A stretch of DNA of 36,592 bases from Bacillota bacterium (GTDB taxonomy: Bacteria > Bacillota > Clostridia > Oscillospirales > Acutalibacteraceae), in assembly GCA_023412715.1 (NCBI GenBank), contig JAEZCC010000006.1, positions 1 to 36,592 of the forward strand. Reading direction: 5' to 3'. Each line of letters opens with the position of its first letter. Position 1 is the stretch's first letter. Both the position numbers and the translations under genes were made by a program. The notes beneath the pieces are model-generated. The model was not told the origin of the DNA, did not search any database, and worked only from the letters and a program-made list of their open reading frames with translations. Of this stretch, positions 1-7,173 are shown one piece after another.

Positions 1-16
1 CCCCCCCCCCCCCCCC
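1..16. repeat. poly-C homopolymer at sequence end
   Basis: Sixteen consecutive C residues open the window, followed by G and a further CCCC. No gene or site explains it. A homopolymer at the very edge of a sequence is most simply a read or assembly artefact (poly-G on the other strand), but the sequence alone cannot prove that. Confidence 0.8.
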
Positions 17-35
17 GCCCCGGTTTTATCGTGCG

Positions 36-62
36 GCCCTCCGGGCCTTGTCCCCGGAGGGC
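36..62 (-). terminator. hairpin downstream of the patatin gene
   Basis: A 10-bp perfect stem (GCCCTCCGGG at 36-45 pairing with 53-62) with a 7-base loop lies 12 bases beyond the stop codon of the minus-strand patatin gene. The position fits a terminator, but no U-tract follows in the minus direction, so it may only stabilise the 3' end. Confidence 0.35.
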
Positions 63-73
63 GATTGCGCCGG

Positions 74-910
74 TTAGGAAAGGAACGCGGGGATCGCCGC
101 CGCGTCGCCGTATCCTTTCCGGTACATCTCTTCCATGCGCTGGCGGCTTTTCGTCAGCGTTTTCATCCCGCAGCAGTCGTCCGGCGCGACAATCAGCGCC
201 CGGCCCTTTGCTTCACAGGCTTTGGCGAGGGCGACGCCGTCGTTGTATTTTTTGTACCGCAGGGCGAGGGCGTCGGCGGCTTTTGGGTACTGCCTGCGCA
301 GCAGGCGCGCGAGGCGCAGATCCTGGTCGGGCACGCGCAGAAAGTCCTTCGGCTTTGTCAGCACGACGACGACCTTGCGGCAGCCGTCGCCGAAGGCTTT
401 CCGGATCGGCACGGGGTCGGCCAAGCCCCCGTCCAGGCAGGGGACGCCGCGGACCGGGCAGGGCCTGCACAGGACCGGGATGCAGGAGGAGGCCTTGAGG
501 ATGCCGTAGTCGTCCTGCGCCATGTCGCTTTTGTCGAAATAGAGGGTCTCGCCGGTCAGGGCGTTGAGGGCGACGACCTTCATGGCGCTTTCGGAACGGA
601 GCAGGGCGGCGAAATCCAGCGGATTTTCCCCGCCCCGGTTTGAAAGCCCGCCGTAGACGTAATCCATGTCTATGTAAGAGCCGCTGTGCACAAAGTTGTG
701 CAGGCTCATGTATTTGCGCCGGAAGGAGTATTCCATGTAGAACCGGTAGTTTCTTCCCTTCTGCCCGCCGAGGTAAGACGCGATGTTCGCGCTGCCGGCG
801 GAGACCCCGATGCAGTAGTCGAACGAGACGCCGTGGTCGAGGCAGTAGTCGAACACGCCCGCACCGTAGATGCCGCGCAGGCCGCCGCCCATGTCAACGA
901 TGCCTGTCAT
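74..910 (-). CDS. patatin-like phospholipase family protein
   Basis: A 278-residue cytoplasmic protein with the complete patatin signature. It has the oxyanion-hole glycine motif GGGLRG (residues 8-13), the nucleophile elbow GVSAG (35-39, Ser37), and the catalytic aspartate in LDGG (Asp160), followed by DPVPI. These give the Ser-Asp dyad of bacterial patatin lipases (YjjU/RssA-like), which hydrolyse acyl esters of lipids; the real substrate cannot be read from sequence. No signal peptide or membrane segment is seen. The start is ATG with a GGGGGAAG ribosome site about 9 bases upstream. It is transcribed divergently from the PucR-type regulator and has its own promoter, so it looks monocistronic. 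Confidence 0.9.
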   Translation of the reverse strand: MTGIVDMGGGLRGIYGAGVFDYCLDHGVSFDYCIGVSAGSANIASYLGGQKGRNYRFYMEYSFRRKYMSLHNFVHSGSYIDMDYVYGGLSNRGGENPLDFAALLRSESAMKVVALNALTGETLYFDKSDMAQDDYGILKASSCIPVLCRPCPVRGVPCLDGGLADPVPIRKAFGDGCRKVVVVLTKPKDFLRVPDQDLRLARLLRRQYPKAADALALRYKKYNDGVALAKACEAKGRALIVAPDDCCGMKTLTKSRQRMEEMYRKGYGDAAAIPAFLS

Positions 911-972
911 TTTCCGTGCTTCCCCCGCCGGGGCGCTGTTTTTCCGTCCGGCGGAATCTCCCCGACGGCCTT

Positions 973-1001
973 ATTTTACGCCCGGGGCGGCGAAAAAACA
1001 A
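973..1001 (-). promoter_or_regulatory. sigma-A promoter for the patatin gene
   Basis: Reading the minus strand, TTGTTT (1001-996) is followed by 17 bases and then TAAAAT (978-973). The predicted start is near 966, leaving a leader of about 55 bases before the patatin ATG. Spacing is ideal and each box is one or two bases from consensus. Confidence 0.6.
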
Positions 1002-1062
1002 TCTGCGCGGGGGTGTTCCCGGCGGTAAATGCATAAATTTTCATAAAATATAAAAACTGCTG

Positions 1063-1091
1063 TTGAAATCTGCCAATATTTTATGTAGAAT
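1063..1091 (+). promoter_or_regulatory. sigma-A promoter for the PucR-type regulator
   Basis: TTGAAA (1063-1068), a 17-base spacer and TAGAAT (1086-1091) form a good housekeeping promoter in an AT-rich island. The predicted start is near 1098, with a leader of about 78 bases. It is back-to-back with the patatin promoter, about 60 bases away. Confidence 0.65.
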
Positions 1092-1175
1092 GTAATGGAG
1101 CGGATTTTCAGTCTTTTAAGGATTTTCAGATAGAAGTTATATCAATAATATATAGAACAAGTGAGGGAGCGCCAC

Positions 1176-2261
1176 ATGTCAAACAGACTTTTTCAGGGAG
1201 TTATCCACCAGATGCGCGATACGCTGGACCGTACCATCGGCGTTGTGGATGAGACGTCCGTCATTATCGCTTGCAGCGAGCTGGGGCGCATCGGCGAGGT
1301 CAGCGAGAACATCACGACGGAGGCGTTCGTTTCGCCTTCGACGTTCGTGGTGAACGGCAGCACGTATAAATCGTTCGGGAACCACCCTCGGCCGGAATAC
1401 GCGGTGTTCGTCTCCGGCACCGACCCGGAGGCCGCCCGCTACGCTTCGCTGCTGGCCGTTTCGCTCAGCAGCATCAAGCAGTATTACGACGAGAAGTACG
1501 ACCGCAGCAACTTCATCAAGAACGTCATCCTCGACAACATCCTTCCGGGGGACATCTACCTCAAGGCGCGCGAGCTGCGCTTCAATACCGACGTCAGCCG
1601 CGTCTGCATGCTCATCAAGGTCACGAACAAGACCGACATTTCGGCCTACGACGTGATCCAGAACCTTTTCCCCGATAAGAACAAGGACTTCATCATCAAT
1701 ATCAATGAGACGGACATCGCCCTCGTCAAGGAGATCCGCCCCGGCATCGAGCCGAAGGACCTCGACAAGCTGGCCGGCTCCATTGTGGACACGCTCAGCA
1801 GCGAGTTCTACACCCACTGCGTCATCGGCATCGGCACCGTGGTGACGGGAATCAAGGACCTGGCCCGTTCCTTCAAAGAGGCGCAGGTGGCGCTTGAGGT
1901 CGGCAAGGTGTTCGACACCGAGCGCGCCATCGTCAGCTACGACCACCTGGGCATCGCGCGGCTGATCTACCAGCTGCCCACCACGCTGTGCGAGGCGTTC
2001 CTGAAAGAGGTCTTCAAGCGCGGTTCCATCGACTCGCTCGACCACGAGACGCTGTTCACCATCCAGCGCTTCTTCGAGAACAACCTGAACGTTTCCGAGA
2101 CGTCGCGCAAGCTGTTCGTCCACCGCAACACGCTGGTCTACCGCCTGGAAAAGATCAAGAAGATCACCGGGCTCGACCTGCGCGAGTTCGAGGACGCCAT
2201 CGTTTTCAAGGTCGCGCTCATGGTAAAGAAATATCTTTCTTCCAATCCGATCAAATTTTGA
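1176..2261 (+). CDS. PucR/CdaR-type transcriptional regulator
   Basis: A 361-residue protein. The last ~60 residues form the PucR C-terminal helix-turn-helix: a run NLNVSETSRKLFVHRNT followed by LVYRLEKIKKITG, the hallmark of the HTH_30 family (PucR, CdaR, AdeR). The middle (roughly residues 120-270) resembles the degenerate GGDEF-like domain of CdaR regulators. The N-terminal ~110 residues are probably a ligand-sensing part, with no recognised ligand motif. An in-frame GTG lies 15 bases upstream, but it overlaps the GAGGGAG ribosome site, so the ATG (MSNRLF) is preferred. The protein has no neighbour of obvious catabolic function; the next genes are ftsEX. A role in activating a metabolic or cell-envelope operon is inference only. 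Confidence 0.8.
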   Translation: MSNRLFQGVIHQMRDTLDRTIGVVDETSVIIACSELGRIGEVSENITTEAFVSPSTFVVNGSTYKSFGNHPRPEYAVFVSGTDPEAARYASLLAVSLSSIKQYYDEKYDRSNFIKNVILDNILPGDIYLKARELRFNTDVSRVCMLIKVTNKTDISAYDVIQNLFPDKNKDFIININETDIALVKEIRPGIEPKDLDKLAGSIVDTLSSEFYTHCVIGIGTVVTGIKDLARSFKEAQVALEVGKVFDTERAIVSYDHLGIARLIYQLPTTLCEAFLKEVFKRGSIDSLDHETLFTIQRFFENNLNVSETSRKLFVHRNTLVYRLEKIKKITGLDLREFEDAIVFKVALMVKKYLSSNPIKF

Positions 2262-2288
2262 TCCGTCATGAAGCTTTGGCAAAAAGTG

Positions 2289-2321
2289 TTACAAAAATAT
2301 TACAAAATTATTACAAACTAG
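2289..2321 (+). promoter_or_regulatory. three 11-bp tandem repeats, candidate OmpR/PhoB-family operator
   Basis: TTACAAAAATA, TTACAAAATTA and TTACAAACTAG follow one another without a gap. The 11-bp period puts the repeats on the same helix face, the arrangement bound by OmpR/PhoB-family response regulators. Read as TGTTAC-N5-TATTAC-N5-TATTAC, the first element matches the WalR half-site TGTWAH with its 5-base spacing and the other two differ at the second base. They lie just upstream of the ftsE promoter. Confidence 0.5.
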
Positions 2322-2342
2322 AACAATGTTGCTTCCGCCCAT

Positions 2343-2351
2343 TGGTATGAT
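2343..2351 (+). promoter_or_regulatory. extended -10 promoter of the ftsEX operon
   Basis: TGG followed by TATGAT is an extended -10 element. No good -35 box is found 17 bases upstream; instead the AT-rich 11-bp repeats occupy -35 to -70, consistent with an activator-dependent promoter. The predicted start is near 2358. Confidence 0.45.
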
Positions 2352-2385
2352 GAAACTATGCCGATGGGCTTAACTGCTGTTCCTT

Positions 2386-2431
2386 CGGGCACAGCCGGTT
2401 CCGGCCCGCGGGCACAGCCCGTTTCGGCCCG
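2386..2431 (+). repeat. 23-bp tandem duplication in the ftsE leader
   Basis: Two adjacent 23-bp units (2386-2408 and 2409-2431) match at 21 of 23 positions. Each unit starts CGGGC and ends GCCCG, so each can fold into its own stem-loop in the leader RNA. Confidence 0.8.
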
Positions 2432-2464
2432 CCGTTCAGCGCGGAGGAATCGGGCGGCTTGTCT

Positions 2465-2492
2465 TGGCGGGACGGTCAATAGAGGCTCCCGC
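2465..2492 (+). repeat. dispersed intergenic hairpin motif, copy A
   Basis: TTGGCGGGACGGT, 8 bases, then GCTCCCG. A 7-bp stem GGCGGGA/TCCCGCC can form. It shares its architecture with copies near 5579, 14515 and, inverted, 19478. Confidence 0.55.
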
Positions 2493-2621
2493 CGCCCCTT
2501 TCCCTGTCCGGGCGGGAAGCCCCGGGGCCTTTCACACTGCTTTACGCTTTGCCGCGGGAGCGGGCGCGGTCCGCGGCGCGAAAAAACGGGAGCGCGGTCG
2601 AAACTATGGAGCGAGGTTGCC

Positions 2622-3305
2622 ATGATTGAATTTCAGAACGTCAGCAAAGTTTACTCGAACGGAACGCAGGCGCTCAGGGATGTGAACCTGCATGTGGACG
2701 ACGGAGAATTCGTCTTTATCGTCGGGCAGTCCGGCGCGGGCAAAAGCACGTTTTTGAAGCTCATCACCTGCGAGGAACGGCCCACGGGCGGCGAGATCGT
2801 CGTCGGGAACCAGCGCCTTTCGGAGCTGAAACGGGGCCAGGTACCCTACATGCGGCGCATGATGGGCATGGTGTTCCAGGACTTCCGGCTCATCAGCAAG
2901 ATGACCGTGTATGAGAATATTGCGTTCGCCATGCACGTGGTCGGCGCGTCGAACCGGGAGATCCGGAAGCGGGTGCCGTACATACTGGGCCTTGTGAACC
3001 TGCAGGACAAAGCCCGCTGCCACCCGCGCGAGCTTTCCGGCGGGGAGCAGCAGAGAGTCGGGCTTGCGCGCGCGCTCGTCAACAACCCGCGGCTGCTCAT
3101 CGCGGACGAACCGACCGGGAACGTGGACCCGGCGCTTTCGTTCGAGATTGTGGACCTGCTCAGCGAGATCAACAAGCGCGGCACGACCATCCTGATGGTG
3201 ACGCACGAGCACTCGCTGGTCAAGCACTTCCAGCGCAGGGTCGTGGAAATCAACAGCGGCTCCGTCGTTGCGGACAGCTGCAACTGGGAGGCGCGAAATG
3301 ATTAA
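2622..3305 (+). CDS. ftsE: cell division ATP-binding protein FtsE
   Basis: A 227-residue ABC ATPase of normal FtsE length. It has Walker A GQSGAGKST (35-43), a Q-loop at MVFQDFRL, signature LSGGEQ (138-143) and Walker B LLIADEPTGN with Asp162 and Glu163, followed by the switch histidine in MVTHEH. FtsE pairs with FtsX in the cytoplasmic membrane. The complex does not import a solute; it transmits ATP hydrolysis to peptidoglycan hydrolases outside the cell. The ATG has the ribosome site GGAGCGAGG just upstream; a longer in-frame extension lacks one. The gene overlaps ftsX by 8 bases, so the two are translationally coupled, and the M23 hydrolase gene follows in the same operon. Confidence 0.95.
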   Translation: MIEFQNVSKVYSNGTQALRDVNLHVDDGEFVFIVGQSGAGKSTFLKLITCEERPTGGEIVVGNQRLSELKRGQVPYMRRMMGMVFQDFRLISKMTVYENIAFAMHVVGASNREIRKRVPYILGLVNLQDKARCHPRELSGGEQQRVGLARALVNNPRLLIADEPTGNVDPALSFEIVDLLSEINKRGTTILMVTHEHSLVKHFQRRVVEINSGSVVADSCNWEARND

Positions 3306-4209
3306 GAACCTGGGCTATCTCATCCGCGAAGGGATACGGAATATCTGGAGCAACCGGACCATGTCGCTGGCGTCGGTCGGCGTGCTTGCCTCGTGCCTGA
3401 TGATGACGGGCGCGGCGGTGCTCTTTTCCATGAACATCAACTCCGCCATGAAGAACATAGAGGGGTCGAATTCCGTCAAGGTCTACATGCAGCAGGGTCT
3501 GCCGGTCCTGACCGCCGTGAAGACGGGCGAAGACATCAAGAAGCTCGACAATATTGCGAGCTGCAAGTTCGTTTCGAAGGACGATGCAATTGAGAACGTC
3601 ATGGGCATGCTGGGCGAGAAGGACGCGACGCTGCTTTCCGGCATGACCGGGAAGGACAATCCCCTGCCCGACGCCTACCAGGTTTCGTTCAAGGACCTCT
3701 CCAAATATAAAGAGACCGTCGGGCAGATTCGGAAAATCAGCGGCGTGAGCAGCGTGAACGACTACTCCGACATTGCTTCGAAGCTGACGCGGCTCGACCG
3801 CATGATTACGACGGGCGGCTTCTGGATCGTCCTGATCCTCAGCCTGGTGTCGCTTTTCATCATCTCCAACACCATCCGCGTCACGATGTTTTCGCGGCGG
3901 CTTGAAATCAACATCATGAAGTCGGTCGGCGCGACGGACTGGTTCGTAAGGGTCCCGTTCGTCGTGGAGGGCGTTATCATCGGGCTTGTTTCCGGCGCGC
4001 TGTCGAGCGGCGTGCTCCACCTGCTCTATGGGAAGATGACGGGGACGCTGTCTTCCATCACGCTGTTCTCGCCGCTGCCGATTTCGGACATGTCTGCAAA
4101 GCTGACGCTGTTCTCCCTGCTGGCGGGGTGCGTGTTCGGCGCCGTCGGAGGCGTCATCTCCATTGGCAAGTACCTGAAAAAGGAAGGGGGAGACATCGTT
4201 GACTGGTAA
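3298..4209 (+). CDS. ftsX: cell division protein FtsX
   Basis: A 303-residue membrane protein with the FtsX layout. The cytoplasmic N-terminus contains LIREGIRNIWSNR and is followed by a first membrane helix near residues 22-45. A large external domain (about 46-170) comes next, with three more helices near 174-196, 218-242 and 268-294. The motif SNTIRVTMFSRRLEI and VGATDWFVR are typical of the FtsX/MacB permease domain. The external domain is expected to contact a coiled-coil hydrolase. The start ATG lies inside the end of ftsE, and the 3' end overlaps the hydrolase start by 11 bases, forming a tightly coupled three-gene unit. Confidence 0.95.
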   Translation: MIKNLGYLIREGIRNIWSNRTMSLASVGVLASCLMMTGAAVLFSMNINSAMKNIEGSNSVKVYMQQGLPVLTAVKTGEDIKKLDNIASCKFVSKDDAIENVMGMLGEKDATLLSGMTGKDNPLPDAYQVSFKDLSKYKETVGQIRKISGVSSVNDYSDIASKLTRLDRMITTGGFWIVLILSLVSLFIISNTIRVTMFSRRLEINIMKSVGATDWFVRVPFVVEGVIIGLVSGALSSGVLHLLYGKMTGTLSSITLFSPLPISDMSAKLTLFSLLAGCVFGAVGGVISIGKYLKKEGGDIVDW

Positions 4210-5404
4210 GAAACTGACGCGTCTGCTGACTGCGGGTGCTCTCGCGCTGCTGGTCATGTTCTCTGCACCGGCCGTGTTTTCGGCGCCTGCGCAGGCGACT
4301 TCCCTCAGCCAGCTGCAGAAACAGCAGAAGCAGCTGAAAGACCAGCAGAAACAGATTGCGGCGGACATCACCAAGCTGAAGAACGACAAGGCCCAGCAGG
4401 TGGCGTATAAAAGCCAGCTGGACGCGCAGATTAAGAACACCCAGGCCCAGATTGACAACCTCAGCGCGCAGATCGGCGCGCTCGACGGCGACATCCGCGA
4501 CAAAGAGGCCAAGATCGCCTCGCAGCAGGTCAGCATCAACACGAATTACCAGAAGCTGAAAGAGCGGCTGCGGGCGCTGTACCTGACCGGCGAGGCCTCG
4601 AACCTCGAGATTATCCTCAACGCGAAGAACATCATGGACCTTGCGGACAAGACCGAAATTCTGCAGGTCATCACCGAGCATGACACGAACCTGATCGACA
4701 CGCTGAAATCCGAGATGGAAAGCGTGCAGGCGCAGAAGCAGCAGATTGAACAGAACCGCACGGCCGTCGCGAGCGCCAAGACGGAGTACGACCAGAAGCA
4801 GGACGACCTGCAGTCGCTTGAAAACCAGGCCTCGCAGGTGATTGCCCAGATTTCGTCCGATCAGTCGCAGAAAGAGACCGAAAAAGCCCAGAACGCCGCG
4901 CAGCAGAAAAAGCTGGATAAGGCCATCGACGACTGGTTCGCCGCCTATTACGCCTCGCAGCACAATCAGGCCGGGGGCGGGGGCAGCGGCGGATACGTCA
5001 GCAAGGGCAGCTTCACGTGGCCCGTGCCGGGCTACACGCGCCTTTCGAGGGGCTTCGGCGACATGAGCATGGGCTCCTTCCACAAGGGGATCGATATCGC
5101 CGGCGGGGGAATCTACGGCGCGAAGATCGTCGCGGCGGATTCCGGCAGGGTCATTATGGCCGGCTGGGGCAACTACGGTACCGGGTACGGCGGGTACGGC
5201 AATGTGGTGGCCATCGACCACGGCGGAGGGTATTCCACCCTGTACGGCCACATGAGCAGCGTATCCGTCAGCACGGGGCAGCAGGTCCAGAAGGGACAGA
5301 CCATCGGCCATGTCGGCAGCACGGGCGACTCCACGGGGCCGCACTGCCATTTCGAGATCCGCGTCAACGGCGTGGCGAAAAACCCGATGAGCTGGTTCGG
5401 CTAA
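4199..5404 (+). CDS. secreted coiled-coil LytM/M23 peptidoglycan hydrolase (EnvC-like)
   Basis: A 401-residue exported protein. A signal peptide spans residues 1-33 (KKLTR, hydrophobic core, cleavage near AQA/TS). A long Gln/Lys-rich coiled coil covers about 36-250, a GGGGSGG linker follows near 260, and an M23 domain fills 275-401. The zinc ligands are intact: His295 and Asp299 in HKGID and His384 in HCH, with His351 in YGHMS as the catalytic histidine. It should therefore cleave peptide cross-links itself, unlike E. coli EnvC, whose LytM domain is degenerate. The coiled coil is the part that would dock on FtsX. The start is a TTG with AAGGGGG upstream; no ATG gives a signal peptide. Expected activity: FtsEX-gated cell-wall cleavage at division or elongation. 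Confidence 0.9.
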   Translation: MTGKKLTRLLTAGALALLVMFSAPAVFSAPAQATSLSQLQKQQKQLKDQQKQIAADITKLKNDKAQQVAYKSQLDAQIKNTQAQIDNLSAQIGALDGDIRDKEAKIASQQVSINTNYQKLKERLRALYLTGEASNLEIILNAKNIMDLADKTEILQVITEHDTNLIDTLKSEMESVQAQKQQIEQNRTAVASAKTEYDQKQDDLQSLENQASQVIAQISSDQSQKETEKAQNAAQQKKLDKAIDDWFAAYYASQHNQAGGGGSGGYVSKGSFTWPVPGYTRLSRGFGDMSMGSFHKGIDIAGGGIYGAKIVAADSGRVIMAGWGNYGTGYGGYGNVVAIDHGGGYSTLYGHMSSVSVSTGQQVQKGQTIGHVGSTGDSTGPHCHFEIRVNGVAKNPMSWFG

Positions 5405-5407
5405 GCG

Positions 5408-5440
5408 GCGGCGCGGTGTCCGCGCCGCGAAATTTCTTTG
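5408..5440 (+). terminator. terminator of the ftsE-ftsX-M23 operon
   Basis: A perfect 9-bp GC stem (GCGGCGCGG at 5408-5416 with 5420-5428, loop TGT) starts 4 bases after the M23 stop codon. The following tract GAAATTTCTTT is only moderately U-rich. Confidence 0.5.
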
Positions 5441-5449
5441 CGGGATCCC

Positions 5450-5478
5450 TTTACCGGCCGGAGAGAATATGTTAAAAT
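5450..5478 (+). promoter_or_regulatory. promoter of the S41/PDZ gene
   Basis: TTTACC (5450-5455), 17 bases, then TAAAAT (5473-5478) preceded by TGT, giving an extended -10. The predicted start is near 5485, so the S41 gene has a promoter separate from the ftsEX operon. Confidence 0.6.
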
Positions 5479-5573
5479 AGAAAACAGTTTACGATGCGAC
5501 TCCCGGACGCGGCCTTTGCGCCCGGGAGTTCGCCCGTTTTTGTTCTCCGGCGGGCGCGGGGGAAACAAACAAG

Positions 5574-5607
5574 CTTATTTTGGCGGGAGAGTTTGGGGCG
5601 GCTCCCG
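5574..5607 (+). repeat. dispersed intergenic hairpin motif, copy B
   Basis: The 19-mer CTTATTTTGGCGGGAGAGT (5574-5592) recurs exactly at 14510-14528. Eight bases later comes GCTCCCG, which pairs with CGGGAG to form a hairpin. The bases before the 19-mer, starting from a shared CGCGGGG, are also partly conserved between the two copies. Confidence 0.75.
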
Positions 5608-5725
5608 GCGGCGGGGTCCGGCATCGGGGAGTTGTCTTGGACCGTCCGGGCACGGAAGACCTGAGGATTTGCCCGGCGCCCCGCGCCCGGCCGAGACCGG
5701 CTAAGCCGGAAGGAATGACAAAGCA

Positions 5726-7057
5726 ATGAGCAGGAAAATTTCGCTGGGCGCCGCGGTTTCCGCCGCGGCCATCGCTTCGGCCGTCACGGTCTCCCTGACG
5801 TACAGCTATGCCATGAACAGCTTCAACAGCAAGGTGGCGGACATCAACGAGCGCCAGGCCATGTACACCAAGCTGAGCGAGATCGACCAGAAGGCCCGGC
5901 AGGACTACATCGGCAAAATCAACGAAACGGCGCTGACCGACGGCATCTGCGCGGGCTACCTTGCCGGCCTCGGCGATTCCCACGCGCAGTACCTCTCCGC
6001 GCAGAAGTACAAGGCCTATCTCGGCGCGTCGAAATCCAGCAACACCGGTGTCGGGGTCACGACGCTGCAGGACGACGACGGCAACATGGAGGTCATTGAG
6101 GTCATGTCCGGCTCGCCGGCCGAAAAGGCGGGGATCAGGCAGGGCGACACCATCGTCGCCGTCGGCGGCAAAGAGATCCCCCGCATCACGTACGCCGCGG
6201 CGCTCAACGAGCTGGAGGGCACGGCGGGCACAAAAATCACCCTGACCGTCCTGCACGCGTCCGCTTCCTCCGCTTCGTCCGCTTCCGCGGCAAAGCCGGA
6301 GGAGATCACCGTGACGCGCGGGGAATACACGCTGCGCACGCTCTCTTACTCCCTGATCAACGGGAACGTCGGATACATCCGTATTTCGCAGTTCCGCAGC
6401 GGCACGGCGGCGGATTTCAACAACGCGGTCTCGGCCCTTGTGCGCAAACGGCCGGCCGGCCTTGTCATCGATCTGCGGGGCAACGCAGGGGGGCTCGTCT
6501 CCGGTGCGGCGGCGGCGCTCGACACCCTGCTGCCCGCGGGCAACACCGTCGAAAGCCGCGACAAGAGCGGAAAAATCACCGTCGAGTACACCTCCGGCAC
6601 CAACGAGGTGGACCTGCCGATCAGCGTGGTGGTAAACGGCGGGACCTCCGGCGCGGCCGAGCTCTTTGCGGAAGATGTCCGCAGCTTTAAAAAGGGCCTG
6701 TCCGTGGGCGAGCAGACCGCCGGCAACGCCATGAAGGACGCGGTGACGCCGCTTTCGGACGGGTCCGCCATGATCGTCTCCGTCGCCGAGTACCTGCCGG
6801 CGGGCGGCAGGAGCTTCCTCGACACCGGCGTCGGCATCGACATCAACAAGAGCCTTGCCGCGGACCAGCAGGCGCTGCTCGAGCGCAACCGGCTCGAACC
6901 TTCCGCCGACGCGCAGGTGCAGGCCGCGGTCACGGCGCTCGCGCGGCAGGGCGCACAGGTGCAGCAGCTGCCGGGCACGCAGCAGGCCGCCTCCGGCACG
7001 GCTTCTTCCGGCGCGTCTACGTCCTCTGCTTCGTCCGCCCCGGCGGCGACGGACTGA
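5726..7057 (+). CDS. S41/C-terminal-processing-protease-like PDZ protein, probably inactive
   Basis: A 443-residue protein with one N-terminal membrane anchor (about residues 7-30), an S41 N-terminal region, a PDZ domain (about 108-190), a tail-specific protease fold (about 215-385) and a Ser/Ala-rich C-terminus. In active CtpA/CtpB/Prc the nucleophile sits in a motif such as SASASE and the general-base lysine in TFGKG. Here the aligned segments read NGGTSGAAE, with Gly309 at the serine position, and TAGNAMKD, with Asn334 at the lysine position. A Ser at 308 and a Lys at 337 lie nearby but out of register. The fold is clear; loss of protease activity is inference from alignment by eye. A scaffold or regulator role next to the M23 hydrolase is possible. 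Confidence 0.8.
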   Translation: MSRKISLGAAVSAAAIASAVTVSLTYSYAMNSFNSKVADINERQAMYTKLSEIDQKARQDYIGKINETALTDGICAGYLAGLGDSHAQYLSAQKYKAYLGASKSSNTGVGVTTLQDDDGNMEVIEVMSGSPAEKAGIRQGDTIVAVGGKEIPRITYAAALNELEGTAGTKITLTVLHASASSASSASAAKPEEITVTRGEYTLRTLSYSLINGNVGYIRISQFRSGTAADFNNAVSALVRKRPAGLVIDLRGNAGGLVSGAAAALDTLLPAGNTVESRDKSGKITVEYTSGTNEVDLPISVVVNGGTSGAAELFAEDVRSFKKGLSVGEQTAGNAMKDAVTPLSDGSAMIVSVAEYLPAGGRSFLDTGVGIDINKSLAADQQALLERNRLEPSADAQVQAAVTALARQGAQVQQLPGTQQAASGTASSGASTSSASSAPAATD

Positions 7058-7098
7058 GCGCCTTTTCGGCCGGAGCCTTCCCGTACAAACAAAACTGA

Positions 7099-7127
7099 TT
7101 GACAGAACGCGCAAGGTTCACTATAAT
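7099..7127 (+). promoter_or_regulatory. consensus sigma-A promoter of greA
   Basis: A perfect TTGACA (7099-7104), 17-base spacer and perfect TATAAT (7122-7127): the best promoter in the window. Transcription should start near 7134, about 63 bases before the greA start codon. Confidence 0.9.
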
Positions 7128-7151
7128 GATCTTACTGTTCTGAAAACTTCG

Positions 7152-7173
7152 CCGCAGGCTGCCTGCGGTTTTA
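7152..7173 (+). terminator. terminator-like hairpin in the greA leader
   Basis: CCGCAG (7152-7157) pairs with CTGCGG (7163-7168), leaving a GCTGC loop, and is followed at once by TTTTAT. It lies between the greA promoter and the greA ribosome site (AAAGGTGG, 7177-7184), so it could terminate transcripts early and release a leader RNA of about 40 bases. Confidence 0.45.

Larger units (their letters stand above)
2262..2621 (+). other. long untranslated region ahead of ftsE
   Basis: No credible gene lies in these 360 bases. In order they hold three 11-bp repeats, an extended -10 promoter, a 23-bp tandem duplication, one copy of a dispersed hairpin motif (2465-2492), and a very GC-rich stretch ending in the ftsE ribosome site. 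If transcription starts near 2358, the ftsE leader is about 260 bases, which is long for a simple operon. Confidence 0.6.
5405..5725 (+). other. intergenic region and leader of the S41 gene
   Basis: No gene. It holds a terminator-like hairpin (5408-5440), a promoter (5450-5478), a strong stem-loop at 5499-5529 (ACTCCCGG pairing with CCGGGAGT), then copy B of the dispersed hairpin motif and a short CCGGC/GCCGG hairpin (5697-5709) that touches the GGAAGGA ribosome site. The untranslated leader is about 240 bases. Confidence 0.6.

Noticed and set aside
1161..1175. GTG start giving a five-residue longer PucR-type regulator
   Set aside because: The GTG overlaps the ribosome site that serves the ATG at 1176.
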